Shown in pieces: positions 37,436 through 46,576 of a stretch of DNA of 63,909 nt (position 1 is the stretch's first letter; each line of letters opens with the position of its first letter). Under the pieces are notes generated by a model. That model was not told the origin of the DNA. It did not search any database and saw only the letters and a program-made list of their open reading frames with translations. The translations under genes were made by a program, and so were the position numbers. Source of the DNA: Acidobacteriota bacterium (GTDB lineage Bacteria; Acidobacteriota; Terriglobia; Bryobacterales; Bryobacteraceae); the NCBI GenBank assembly GCA_025350695.1, contig JANXXI010000328.1:1-63909 (forward strand), read 5' to 3'.

Positions 37436-40105
37436 ATGAAACTATTTAGGAATCGACCGGCACATTCGTTATGTTTTTGCCTTGTAGCGGCTTCAGCTGC
37501 CCTTTCTGCGCCACGACTTTTTTATTCCGACCTTGAGAGTGGTCCCAACACAAAGGGCGAAAATAACACCGGGGTTTATGTTTCTGTCTACGGCAAAGGA
37601 TTCGGTTCGGTCAAAGGCTCGGCATACGTAACCATTGGCGAAGGTAAGGCGGCAAATTATCCAATCTGGAAAGATGACAAGATTACATTTCAATTGGGAT
37701 CGGCTGCAACGACCGGCAATATCGTGGTGGTCACTGCTTCAGGCTCGTCGAATCCCCTGCCCTTCACCGTCCGTGCTGGTAACATATACTTCGTTTCCCC
37801 GAACGGCAAAGACTCCAACAACGGCTCTTTTGCGGCCCCTTTGAAAACTCTACTAAAAGCGCGGGACTCGTTTCTGAAAGCCGGAGACACCGCATACCTC
37901 ATGGACGGATTCACGCAACCCGATGATGATGGCCAAGGTTGGCGAACAACATTCCTTCTACGCACCGGCGGTACCCCTGACGCTCCAATAGGAGTTGTTG
38001 CTTATCCAGGAGCCAAAGCAACGTTCGGCACGGTTGACGGGCCGAACAGCTCTATCCGCACCACCACCGAGCCTCCTGGCTATTGGACTTTTGCCGGCCT
38101 CACGTTACGGGCAGTCTCGGAAGCAGCGGCTATTTACGGCGGAGCAGGCTGGCGATTCGTGGCCAACGACATGTCCTGCCCTAATGGCTTTGAAGCGTCC
38201 GCTTGCTTTGAATTTAGCGTCGCAAGCAACGTAAAGATGCTTGGTAACACGGTTCACGATGCAGGTCGCCCTACGGCCTCGGCACTCTACCATGGCGTGT
38301 ACTTCTCATCCGATACCAACTTTGTGGAAGTTGGCTGGAATCACATTTACAACGTTCGCGGCTGCCGCGGAATTCAGATTCACTCCTCTCCCCTTCAAGG
38401 CGGCGGCCCAAAAGATCCAACCGGCCACAGCCAGTACGGCATCGTTATCCATGACAACCTGATTCACGATACCCAATGCGACGGCATTATTCTCGCGACA
38501 ATCGACCCTTCCAAAGGGAAGGTCGAGATCTACAACAATGTGATCTACAACGCCGGCACGGGGCCAAACAATCCTGAAAAATCCGGCAACTGGGCTTGCA
38601 TTAACGCACAAACTTATACCAATACCGGTCCGACTGGATCCGGTGTTGTAGAGATTTACAACAACACAATGTTCAATTGCGGAACCTTCGCCAATCCGCC
38701 CTATAACGATTCGCGCAGCGCGATTGCATACAACGGCCCTAACGCCAACATCACCGTCCGGCTGCGCAATAACCTCGTCTATCAAACTTCAGGCATTCCC
38801 TATCTGAAGATTTTCAAACCAGGGAACGCCTCCCAGTGCGGCAATGCGGAAAACTGTCCGTGGGTGTATGGTTCCAACAATCTCTTTTATGGAGTAGGGG
38901 CTCCTCCCGGCAGTCCAAATCTAACAAACACGATTGGAAATAAGGACCCGCTGCTCGGGAACTTGCGGACCGCCGATTTCCGAATTGCGGTCAACAGCCC
39001 CGCCCGCCGCGCCGGGGTGGATACAGGGCTCGCCACGGATCGCCTCGGCGTTCCGCGCGGCGGAAAGAATGGCTTCGATATCGGGGCTCATCAATATTCC
39101 GACACGACGGTGGCGGCCTTGAACTGCCCATCGGAGGCCGTCTTCACACCCGCCAAAATAAACTGCGATATTTCCGTGGAGGGTGAAATACCTGATGGAG
39201 GATTGCAAGTGCAACTGGCGAGCTTAGAGCCAAGCATTGCCGCTCCGGCTAGTGTCACGATTCCCGCCGGCGCCAATCACGCCGCGGTTGAGATCCAGGT
39301 AAATGCAGTACAAAGCCGAGTCCAAAGCACCATCTCCGCAAACTTAGGTGACGTCATGACCAGCACCCTAATCTGGCTGTTGCCTCCCGGCGATACTGCT
39401 CCCCTTATGTTGAAAGTGGCGAACGCCGCCAGCTTTCTTCCGGACGGAATCAGCCCTGGTGCGATTGTCACCCTATTCGGTTTTAACATGGGTCCCAGGG
39501 CGGGATCGGGCCTTTATGCCGACGGGTCGAGCATTGCGACTTCGCTTTCGGGCACGCGTGTCCTATTCGACGGAAATCCCGCGCCGCTCGTGTATGTGCA
39601 AGCGGGTCAAATCACCGCGACGGTACCTTACAATCTGACAGCAGGAAATACCGTTTTCCTTCAAGTGGAAGCCCAAGGTCAGCGATCAAACCCGCTTACG
39701 TTGCCGTCCCTTTCGGTCACCCCGGGCCTGTTTACTCTCAACGCCAGTGGCTTGGGTCAAGGCTTATTTATTAATCAGGACGGGTCCATAAACTCGCCCT
39801 TTCGCCCGGCGCCTCGCGGCTCCACTATATTGTTTTTTGCGGCTGGATTGGGGCAAACGGATCCTCCTGTCACCGGAAATCAGATCGGCCCCGCAGCGTC
39901 AGCCAAACCGACTCAACCCATGTGGGTGAAATTGGGGGATCTGACAGCGCCGCTTGGGACTGTTGCGCCTCGGACAGATTTCCCCGGGTTGTTTCAAATG
40001 GCGGTGCAAGTACCGCAAGACGCCATCACGGGAAATGCCGTGCCCTTTCAATTAGCCGTCGGTGAGCAAACCAGCCAATCCGGCGTAACCATCGCCATCA
40101 TCTAA
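37436..40105 (+). CDS. Secreted parallel beta-helix protein with IPT/TIG and TIGR03437 domains
   Basis: 889 residues with a signal peptide (about 1-24). An IPT/TIG-like Ig domain (LFYSDLESGPN ... FTVRAG) comes first. Then about 115-535 is a right-handed beta-helix with many Asn/Gly turns (EIYNNVIYNAG, GNTVHDAG). The C-terminal 240 residues are the Solibacter-type domain (ISPGAIVTLFGFNMGP, QITATVPYNLTAGNT, LFFAAGLGQTDPPV). Beta-helices of this sort are often lyases or epimerases on polysaccharides, but no active site can be named here. It lies inside the polysaccharide locus between two GT4 paralogues. Confidence 0.85.
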   Translation: MKLFRNRPAHSLCFCLVAASAALSAPRLFYSDLESGPNTKGENNTGVYVSVYGKGFGSVKGSAYVTIGEGKAANYPIWKDDKITFQLGSAATTGNIVVVTASGSSNPLPFTVRAGNIYFVSPNGKDSNNGSFAAPLKTLLKARDSFLKAGDTAYLMDGFTQPDDDGQGWRTTFLLRTGGTPDAPIGVVAYPGAKATFGTVDGPNSSIRTTTEPPGYWTFAGLTLRAVSEAAAIYGGAGWRFVANDMSCPNGFEASACFEFSVASNVKMLGNTVHDAGRPTASALYHGVYFSSDTNFVEVGWNHIYNVRGCRGIQIHSSPLQGGGPKDPTGHSQYGIVIHDNLIHDTQCDGIILATIDPSKGKVEIYNNVIYNAGTGPNNPEKSGNWACINAQTYTNTGPTGSGVVEIYNNTMFNCGTFANPPYNDSRSAIAYNGPNANITVRLRNNLVYQTSGIPYLKIFKPGNASQCGNAENCPWVYGSNNLFYGVGAPPGSPNLTNTIGNKDPLLGNLRTADFRIAVNSPARRAGVDTGLATDRLGVPRGGKNGFDIGAHQYSDTTVAALNCPSEAVFTPAKINCDISVEGEIPDGGLQVQLASLEPSIAAPASVTIPAGANHAAVEIQVNAVQSRVQSTISANLGDVMTSTLIWLLPPGDTAPLMLKVANAASFLPDGISPGAIVTLFGFNMGPRAGSGLYADGSSIATSLSGTRVLFDGNPAPLVYVQAGQITATVPYNLTAGNTVFLQVEAQGQRSNPLTLPSLSVTPGLFTLNASGLGQGLFINQDGSINSPFRPAPRGSTILFFAAGLGQTDPPVTGNQIGPAASAKPTQPMWVKLGDLTAPLGTVAPRTDFPGLFQMAVQVPQDAITGNAVPFQLAVGEQTSQSGVTIAII

Positions 40106-40128
40106 ATAAAGGCTGGGTGTGGCCCGAT

Positions 40129-40148
40129 TGAACGGCATAGCCGGTTCA
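40129..40148 (+). terminator. Weak hairpin after the beta-helix gene
   Basis: TGAACGGC-ATA-GCC-G-GTTCA forms an eight-pair stem with one bulged G, 24 bases after the stop, followed by TTACTT. The U-run is short, so it may be an attenuator or chance. Confidence 0.3.
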
Positions 40149-40209
40149 TTACTTCATGCACGCCATTACCAGCTATTAACTGCATTGAAGATAGGGCACA
40201 ATTGATGGT

Positions 40210-41466
40210 ATGGCTACCGCACTGACCTCCAGTACAAGGCGCGGCTCTGCGTTGAAAAACAAGCAAAAAGAAATGGCTGCCCGGGTTGCGCCTGCTTTGC
40301 CCCGCAAGAGCAAAGTGCGCAAAATCCTATACATCATCGACAGTATGTTCGGCGTTGGCGGCGCCGAACTGGCCTTGTTGCGCATGGTGAAACATCTGCC
40401 GCCGGACCGATTCGAGTGCTGCGTGGTTACTTTTCATACCAGTGAATGCGCCCGCCACCTTCTCGATCAGTTCCCTTGCAGGGTCTATCATTGGCAACTG
40501 AACAACACCTACGACTTGAACGCTTGGAAGGTGGCCCAGCAACTCTTTAAGTTGGTAAAACGGGAACGCTTCGATGTGGTCCACACGATCTTTGAAACAT
40601 CAGACCTTTGGGCCGGACCAATTGCCAAGGCAGCGGGAGCGAGGGTTCTGGTTTCCAGCCGGCGCGATATGGGAATTCTGCGGAGACGCCACCACAAGGT
40701 GGGTTATAGGCTGCTGAACGGGATTTACGATCAAATCCAAACCGTTTCCGAATCTGTTCGGCGATACACGATCGACACCGACAAAGTGGATCCGGCGCGA
40801 ACTATTGCCATTCACAATGGTATTGACGCCAAGCAAACCGCCTTGCCTGCTGACGTGGAACGTCTTCGGGGGCAATTGCAGTTTGACCCATCACTGCCAG
40901 TAGTAATCTGCGTAGCGAACTTTCGTCATGTGAAGGGAATTGACGTTTTGGTTAGGGCAATCAACCTGGCGCAGAAACAGACGCCGGCGCAGTACCTGAT
41001 TGTGGGCCATTTCGGCAAAAATGCGATTGATTCGGAATACTCTAGAAGCGTCATGGCCTTGACCAGGGAATTGGGAAATGAGGGCCACACACGCTTCCTT
41101 GGCGAATCGAATGAAGTGCCAACGCTGTTGAAGCTGGCTGATTTGTTCGTGCTCCCTTCAAGAAGCGAGGGGCTTTCCAACGCCCTGCTTGAAGCCATGC
41201 AAATGGGGTTGCCGTGCGTGGCGACAACCGTCGGCGGCAACCCGGAAGTAATCGTCCAGAGCGAGACAGGCTTCCTTGTACCTTCGGAAGACCACGAGAC
41301 AATGGCGGAGAAAATTGTAGTTCTGTTGGCCGATTCCGCGTTGCGGAAAAGAATGGGAGAGGCAAGCCGCCAGCGCATTTCGCAACACTTCACCACAGAG
41401 GCAATGGTGGGAAAGATTCTTGACGCCTACGAACAATTGTTTGTGGAGAAGCGCCTGCCGTCATGA
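40210..41466 (+). CDS. Glycosyltransferase, GT4 family (paralogue B)
   Basis: 418 residues. A 35-residue basic tail precedes the GT-B core, which opens with YIIDSMFGVGGAELALLRM. C-terminal SRSEGLSNALLEAMQMGLPCVATTVGGNPEV holds the EX7E pair. Its likeness to 36233-37420 is spread over the whole length, which argues for duplication and divergence within the locus. It overlaps the next gene by four bases (ATGA). Confidence 0.88.
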   Translation: MATALTSSTRRGSALKNKQKEMAARVAPALPRKSKVRKILYIIDSMFGVGGAELALLRMVKHLPPDRFECCVVTFHTSECARHLLDQFPCRVYHWQLNNTYDLNAWKVAQQLFKLVKRERFDVVHTIFETSDLWAGPIAKAAGARVLVSSRRDMGILRRRHHKVGYRLLNGIYDQIQTVSESVRRYTIDTDKVDPARTIAIHNGIDAKQTALPADVERLRGQLQFDPSLPVVICVANFRHVKGIDVLVRAINLAQKQTPAQYLIVGHFGKNAIDSEYSRSVMALTRELGNEGHTRFLGESNEVPTLLKLADLFVLPSRSEGLSNALLEAMQMGLPCVATTVGGNPEVIVQSETGFLVPSEDHETMAEKIVVLLADSALRKRMGEASRQRISQHFTTEAMVGKILDAYEQLFVEKRLPS

Positions 41467-42260
41467 AAGCGATCTCCCTTGGATATCACGACGTAGTCGA
41501 ACAGCTAGACCAGAGCGATGATTCCGTTCGGCGCGCGCCGGCGTACTATGCACTTGACCGAAAGACTTTTCAGAAACACTTGGATGAGATCCGGACGCGA
41601 AAACCTATTCCGCAGGTAACATTCATTGAAGCCAAAAAACAATGGGGGACGCAGGTCCCGGTTTTTCTCACGTTTGATGACGGGGCCGAATGCGCTTATA
41701 CCTGTATTGCCGAAGAACTGGAAGCCCGAGACTGGCGCGGTCACTTCTTTGTCACAAGTAGCTGGATCGGAACTCCCGGGTTCATGGATTCCTCGCAGAT
41801 TAGGGAACTGCGCAAGCGAGGCCACATAATCGGCAGTCATACACACACTCATCCGGAGCGGATGTCCAACCTCACCCAACCACAACTGGCTTCGGAGTGG
41901 TCAGTGAGCTGTAACATTCTTGAACAGATCCTAGGCGAGCGAGTAAAGACTGCCTCCGTTGCCGATGGCTATTATTCAAAGAAAGTTGGCCAATCAGCGG
42001 CTGCGGCAGGGATTGAAGTATTGTTCAATTCCGAACCGGTAAAATCGGTGGGCGAGGAGCACGGTTGCCTGATCCTAGGCCGTTATGCGGTCAAGTCGGT
42101 GACGGCTCCGAAAGGCTCCGGGGATTTAGCAACCGGGGCCATATTGCCCTGCTTTGCACAACTGGGCCTTTGGGAGGCGAAGAAAGTAGCCAAGGCAATT
42201 GCCGGCAAGTCTTACTTGTCGGTTCGCCGGTTACTTCTGTCGGCAAGGACTCGCGGCTGA
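41463..42260 (+). CDS. Polysaccharide deacetylase (NodB homology), second copy
   Basis: 265 residues. TFDDG at 70-74 and SHTHTHP with His126 and His130 form the metal site. It is smaller than the deacetylase at 24801 and differs in most other residues, so it is not a recent copy. It starts in an ATGA overlap with the GT4 gene. It may act on the sugar added by that enzyme. Confidence 0.9.
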   Translation: MKAISLGYHDVVEQLDQSDDSVRRAPAYYALDRKTFQKHLDEIRTRKPIPQVTFIEAKKQWGTQVPVFLTFDDGAECAYTCIAEELEARDWRGHFFVTSSWIGTPGFMDSSQIRELRKRGHIIGSHTHTHPERMSNLTQPQLASEWSVSCNILEQILGERVKTASVADGYYSKKVGQSAAAAGIEVLFNSEPVKSVGEEHGCLILGRYAVKSVTAPKGSGDLATGAILPCFAQLGLWEAKKVAKAIAGKSYLSVRRLLLSARTRG

Positions 42261-42265
42261 GAGGC

Positions 42266-42997
42266 ATGCCGCTTCTAACGTATACCCAACCATTCTTTGC
42301 TCTGCTCTTGACTGTAGTTGTCGGTCTGATCCTCGCGGACAGGCCAAAATCCCGTCCCTATCTTTTAGCAACATCCTTCTTGTTATTCCTTTTCTGCTGG
42401 CCGCCCGCTGCTTGGGTTGGGCTACAACCCCTAGAATCCGGCTACTTTCAAACCCCGCCTTCCGACCGCGACGTTGACGCAATTGTCGTTCTTTCCTCCG
42501 CGGTCTTCCTTCCAAGTCCACCCCGTCCGACCGCCATTTTAGGCGCCGACACCTACGAGCGCTGCAAGTACGCCGCGTGGCTGAACACGCATTGGAAGCA
42601 AGTTCCAGTGCTGGCCTCAGGCGGCGGTTCCAACGGCGGCACTCCTTATGCAGTGACGATGGGCGAGGCGCTGGTCGCCGACGGCGTTCCGGCCTCCATG
42701 ATTTGGACAGAGCAGGGATCGAAATCCACCTACGAGAACGCAGTCAATTCGGCGGCGATTCTACACCAACACGGAATTCGTCGCATTGCTCTTGTAACCG
42801 AGGCCTATCACATGCGGCGCGCCGAAGCCGTGTTCCGAAAACAGGGTTTTGAGGTAGTGCCGGCGCCCTGCGGATTTCGCGCATACGCAGTGCGCGCCCA
42901 TGACTTTCTGCCAAGCTGGGAAGCTATTTCATGGAATGAAGATTCCATGCACGAGGCGATCGCCTTATTTTGGTATTGGGCGAATGGCAGGATTTGA
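42266..42997 (+). CDS. YdcF/ElyC-like DUF218 membrane protein
   Basis: ATG 42266 lies six bases after the previous stop with GAGAGG ahead. The 243-residue product has one or two N-terminal membrane helices (ALLLTVVVGLILA and LLATSFLLFLFCWPPAAWVG). The DUF218 core follows: DAIVVLSSAV, VLASGGGSNGG, GVPASMIWTEQGSKSTYENA and ALVTEAYHMRRA. Proteins of this family act in envelope biogenesis (E. coli ElyC), but the reaction is not settled. It is the last gene of the locus; a U-rich terminator was not found after it. Confidence 0.82.
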   Translation: MPLLTYTQPFFALLLTVVVGLILADRPKSRPYLLATSFLLFLFCWPPAAWVGLQPLESGYFQTPPSDRDVDAIVVLSSAVFLPSPPRPTAILGADTYERCKYAAWLNTHWKQVPVLASGGGSNGGTPYAVTMGEALVADGVPASMIWTEQGSKSTYENAVNSAAILHQHGIRRIALVTEAYHMRRAEAVFRKQGFEVVPAPCGFRAYAVRAHDFLPSWEAISWNEDSMHEAIALFWYWANGRI

Positions 42998-43197
42998 ATT
43001 CGAAGTCGCTGCCGCCAAGCAGCTTGCCCGAGTTGTTAGGCTGACCAATCCTGTTCCCCAACCAGATCGGCCACTCAAGTGATTCACGTTAACAGCCAAC
43101 TGAATATTCGCAACACCTCAGGTCGACCCGATACCGCCTGCCGAGGCAAGCGGTTTTGGTTTGAAGAGTAGTTCGGCCCGATTCGCCGCCGCCCGCC

Positions 43198-44130
43198 TCA
43201 TCCAACGTTCAGAACCTGCAACGCCGAGTATCGGGGGTAGTCCCCATCAACATCGACAAACAGGCCGCTCCTTCCACTTCATTCGGCCCCTTGTGCTCGC
43301 TGAGAAAACAAAATAACATTCACTGATAAGAGCGGCAAATAAGGCAGCGCCTTCGGGGCGTGAACACGCGCAAGCCCCAGGGTCCCACTGCTACAAAGCC
43401 ACCGTTATAAGCCAAGAACATTCGCGCGCCACAAGGCAGCAGTTGCCGAACCGATTTTGCGCCCTGGCAAGTAACCAACCTCGACGAATCGACGGCGTTC
43501 TCCCCTTCTCCGTTGCGCGCAACAAACAGACCATCCAACTTCCGCAACCCCAACCCATCCCCTCGCGATTTCTCCCGCCACAACTGCGCCACATCGGCAG
43601 GCTTACCCAGTATCATCCGCCGACCTGGGAGTCCATCGCAAAGATACGCCATGGCAGATCAAACTCATTCGGTGTCTGAATCCAATAGTTTCCGCGAAGA
43701 AATTCCACACGGTCATCACCATCAACATCCATCAACGCTAGTCCAGTCTGATAAGACGCAGTGCGGATGGAGTAGAGGTCCGTGATAGCCCACGCGCCTT
43801 CGCCCAATGCAGGAGGTTCTTAGGACCGCACTGGTATACCGCGTTGATTCATCACAAAACCTTTGCGCCCGAACAAAGTCGCCGCCAGGCAATCCGGCAT
43901 CTCAACTTCGGTATCAATCAAATGCTTTTTCCACAGAGGAGCCTCGAACCAAACCAGATTGCGCTTACCATGCCCCTCTGTTACGACTATGTCTTGTAGC
44001 CCATCCATGTTCACATCAACCAAACATTCGCCGGAACCAAGTCCGCCAACAGGTGTGAAAATTCTTTTTTGCAATCCCGATGGGAGACTCCATTCACACC
44101 ACTGCTCCCCCAAGTCACTAGCTTTGTTGA
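43198..44130 (-). pseudogene. Decayed FG-GAP/VCBS-repeat protein
   Basis: Pieces of one protein are spread over several frames on the minus strand. 44113-43820 holds LVDVNMDGLQDIVVTEGHG, then 43807-43613 holds LALMDVDGDDRVEFLRGNYWIQTP, then 43652-43320 holds GLFVARNGEGENAV. A last piece (GLFVDVDGDYPRYSALQVLN) ends at a TGA near 43198. The DxDxDG-type calcium loops are those of FG-GAP propellers. A stop after ..GIPVRS and frame changes separate them, so no full product is possible. The upstream start was not found. The 200 bases between 42998 and 43197 hold nothing I can name. Confidence 0.75.
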
Positions 44131-44270
44131 GAAATAGAGCACTACTCCATGAATAGATTCGCTCTTACTTTTTAGAAGCCAGTGCGAACTCCACTGTCCA
44201 AGCAAGGGCAGCGAAAAAAAGATTCAAATTGGTACCGACTTTTTCCTCACGAAATGATATTCTACCCAGG

Positions 44271-45104
44271 ATGCAATCTCTCGTCGATCTTTTATCAAAC
44301 CGCCGCCAAGATGTGAACCTCGATGTCGCGGCCCTTGAAGTAGCAATGATCGAGTACCCCGAGATTACGCCTGATCCTTTTGTGGAAATCCTTGATTCGT
44401 ACGCTGTGGAACTTTCCGAACGCCTCAGCTCCCACGCCGACGCCGAAGAGTTCATCGACGTAGCCGGCGCCTACATGTTTGACGAGTTGGGATTCACCGG
44501 CAATCAAGAGGACTACTACAATCCCCGCAACAGCTGCCTCAACGAAGTAGTGACCGCGCGGATCGGCAACCCCATTGCCCTTTCCGTAGTCTACATGGAA
44601 ATCGCTCGCAGACTAGCCCGCCCGGTTCATGGAATTGCCTTGCCTGGACATTTTTTTGTGAAGTACGAAGAAGGCGACTTCAAAGCCTACATCGACGTTT
44701 TCCACGGTGGACGCATCGTCAGCGAAACAGAATGTTTCGAATTGGCCAGTTCGATTGTCAGTGTCCCGGTAAACGATCCCACCTATTTAGCCCCTGTGGA
44801 AAACCGCCAAGTAATAGTGAGAATGCTCAATAACCTTCGAGCAATCTACCTCAGGAACCGAGAATACAACAAAGCCTTCGAGGTCCTTTCGCTGCTCCTC
44901 GAAGCCACTCCAAACTCGGGGGACTGTTACCTCCAGCGAGGCGTGGTCAACATAGAGCTTCGCAAATTCGATGGCGCGAAAATCGATCTACAGCGATACC
45001 TCATCCTTGAGCCGATGGCTCTAGACCGTGGAGCGGTAGAGCAGCAAATCCGAGTGATTGATCAGTGGCTCTCCAAACGTAAAGTACCCGAACCCGTCAC
45101 CTAG
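44271..45104 (+). CDS. SirB1-like protein (transglutaminase-like fold plus TPR tail)
   Basis: ATG 44271 is preferred over a TTG at 44229, which would add 14 unlikely residues. Product 277 residues. The first 200 residues match the SirB1/YchA family (YMFDELGFTGNQEDYYNPRNSCLNEVVTARIGNPIALSVVYMEIARRL, then GHFFVKY). A TPR-like segment follows near 205-260 (LRAIYLRNREYNKAFEVLSLLLEATP). The catalytic Cys of true transglutaminases is replaced by the SCLN segment; the role is unknown. Monocistronic, divergent from the FG-GAP remnant. Confidence 0.85.
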   Translation: MQSLVDLLSNRRQDVNLDVAALEVAMIEYPEITPDPFVEILDSYAVELSERLSSHADAEEFIDVAGAYMFDELGFTGNQEDYYNPRNSCLNEVVTARIGNPIALSVVYMEIARRLARPVHGIALPGHFFVKYEEGDFKAYIDVFHGGRIVSETECFELASSIVSVPVNDPTYLAPVENRQVIVRMLNNLRAIYLRNREYNKAFEVLSLLLEATPNSGDCYLQRGVVNIELRKFDGAKIDLQRYLILEPMALDRGAVEQQIRVIDQWLSKRKVPEPVT

Positions 45105-45121
45105 ACCCTTTCGGCTTCCTC

Positions 45122-45898
45122 TCATTCCCCAACAATCAAAATAGGCACACCCACCGAAGGATTGAAGCGCAATTTCACGGTGTTTGCCGTCTTGCCATCG
45201 GCGGTCAAAATCACATCCACGTTGCCCGCACTGCCAAGCGAGCGCGGCACAGCGATGTTGATCTGATCCAGCCCCGCGTAACTCCCCTGCGCCCCGGAAT
45301 AATCAGGCGTGATCGTTGTGTTGCCGATCTTCACTTGAACCGATTTGGCGTTCCGTAACCCGGTGCCGTACACGAGTAAATACAGTTGGTCACTCCCCAT
45401 GTCGATGTCGGCCGGAACATAAAGCTTCTGTGCACCGTCGTACTTCGCCAACGCTTCGTACTTCCGTTCCCCTTTCGATGTCACCCGCAACAGATTCCCC
45501 GCCGCCACACCCTTGCCATCGGCATTGGCGCTGAACAATGCTGGCGAAACATCGGCAATCACGATGGTCGTCTTCGTCGTGGTCCCGTCCGCACTCGAGA
45601 TCACTACCGGAGCATCGCCGTTGGGCACGCCCGCCGGAATCACAAAATTCACCTGCGTCGCGGAGACATAGTAAAGCGGAGCGGCAATTCCAGCCACAGT
45701 CACTTTAGAGCCGGCTAACACCAGCGGAAGTGGATCGCCGCCTTGCTGGGAACTCGTGGCCAGCTTCGATCCATAAGCCACCGCAATCGACTGCGGCGCA
45801 AATGACGTGTTGAAATAACTGGCGCCGTTCACCAACTGCATCTGAGCAAAAGAAATGGAGCCCGCGAACAAGAAGAGAATGGGTAGGCGATTCTGCAT
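45122..45898 (-). CDS. Secreted TIGR03437-domain protein
   Basis: 258 residues with a signal peptide (FLFAGSISFAQ). Almost the whole mature part is the Solibacter-type domain (NGASYFNTSFAPQSIAVAYGSKLA, LYYVSATQVNFVIPAG, YLLVYGTGLRNA, YAGLDQINIAVPRSL). No other domain is present, in contrast to the C-terminal copy in the beta-helix protein. Probably extracellular or surface attached; the function is unknown. Confidence 0.88.
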   Translation of the reverse strand: MQNRLPILFLFAGSISFAQMQLVNGASYFNTSFAPQSIAVAYGSKLATSSQQGGDPLPLVLAGSKVTVAGIAAPLYYVSATQVNFVIPAGVPNGDAPVVISSADGTTTKTTIVIADVSPALFSANADGKGVAAGNLLRVTSKGERKYEALAKYDGAQKLYVPADIDMGSDQLYLLVYGTGLRNAKSVQVKIGNTTITPDYSGAQGSYAGLDQINIAVPRSLGSAGNVDVILTADGKTANTVKLRFNPSVGVPILIVGE

Positions 45899-45976
45899 AG
45901 ATAAAACAGTCCTCAGGGTGCCATCGGCAATTTCCGTCTAAAACTTTACCCTCCCAGTGCGAAAATTAAAGAGCCC

Positions 45977-46543
45977 ATGGCAAAACAACCGGAAATCTAC
46001 CTGATTCGCCACGGCGAAACCGAATGGAGCCGCACCGGGCAACATACCGGACGCACCGACATCGACCTCACCGAAGCAGGCCGTCAGCAAGCCATTGGGA
46101 TCGCCGAACGGCTTCGCGGCAAGCAATTCGCCCTCATTCTTAACAGTCCTCTCCGTCGGGCGGCTGAAACCTGCCGCCTTGCCGGATACGAAGGGATATC
46201 CCAACCCGAACCTAACCTAATGGAGTGGAATTACGGCCAATACGAAGGCCGCACCTCCGATCAGATTCGCGAAGAGGTCCCCAACTGGACCGTCTGGACG
46301 CACCCCGTCCCCGCAGGTGAAACCAAGGACGAAGTCGCCGCCCGCGCCTTAGCCGTCATCCAGCGCGCCCAGGCAGCCACGGGTGACGTTGCCTTGTTCT
46401 CCCACGGCCACCTGCTGCGCGTCCTAATAGCCACGTGGTTAGGGCTACCACCTGAAGGCGGTCGATTCTTCGCCCTAGCTACATCCTCCATTACCGTCCT
46501 GGGGCATGAACGCGACGTACCCGTGATTCAATTACGCCCTTAG
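45977..46543 (+). CDS. Histidine phosphatase superfamily protein
   Basis: 188 residues. LIRHGETEW carries the phospho-acceptor His12, RTDIDLTEAG is the family loop, and LFSHGHLLR holds the second His. The arginine pair (SPLRRAAET) completes the site. The family covers phosphoglycerate mutases, cobalamin-pathway and sugar phosphatases, so the substrate is open. Divergent from the TIGR03437 gene. Confidence 0.9.
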   Translation: MAKQPEIYLIRHGETEWSRTGQHTGRTDIDLTEAGRQQAIGIAERLRGKQFALILNSPLRRAAETCRLAGYEGISQPEPNLMEWNYGQYEGRTSDQIREEVPNWTVWTHPVPAGETKDEVAARALAVIQRAQAATGDVALFSHGHLLRVLIATWLGLPPEGGRFFALATSSITVLGHERDVPVIQLRP

Positions 46544-46576
46544 TACCTGAAGCGACGCAAAGCTTCCGCCGATTCT

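Noticed and set aside
44011-44205. An additional minus-strand frame near the FG-GAP remnant
   Set aside because: It is a shadow of the remnant in another frame and shows no DxDxDG motif.
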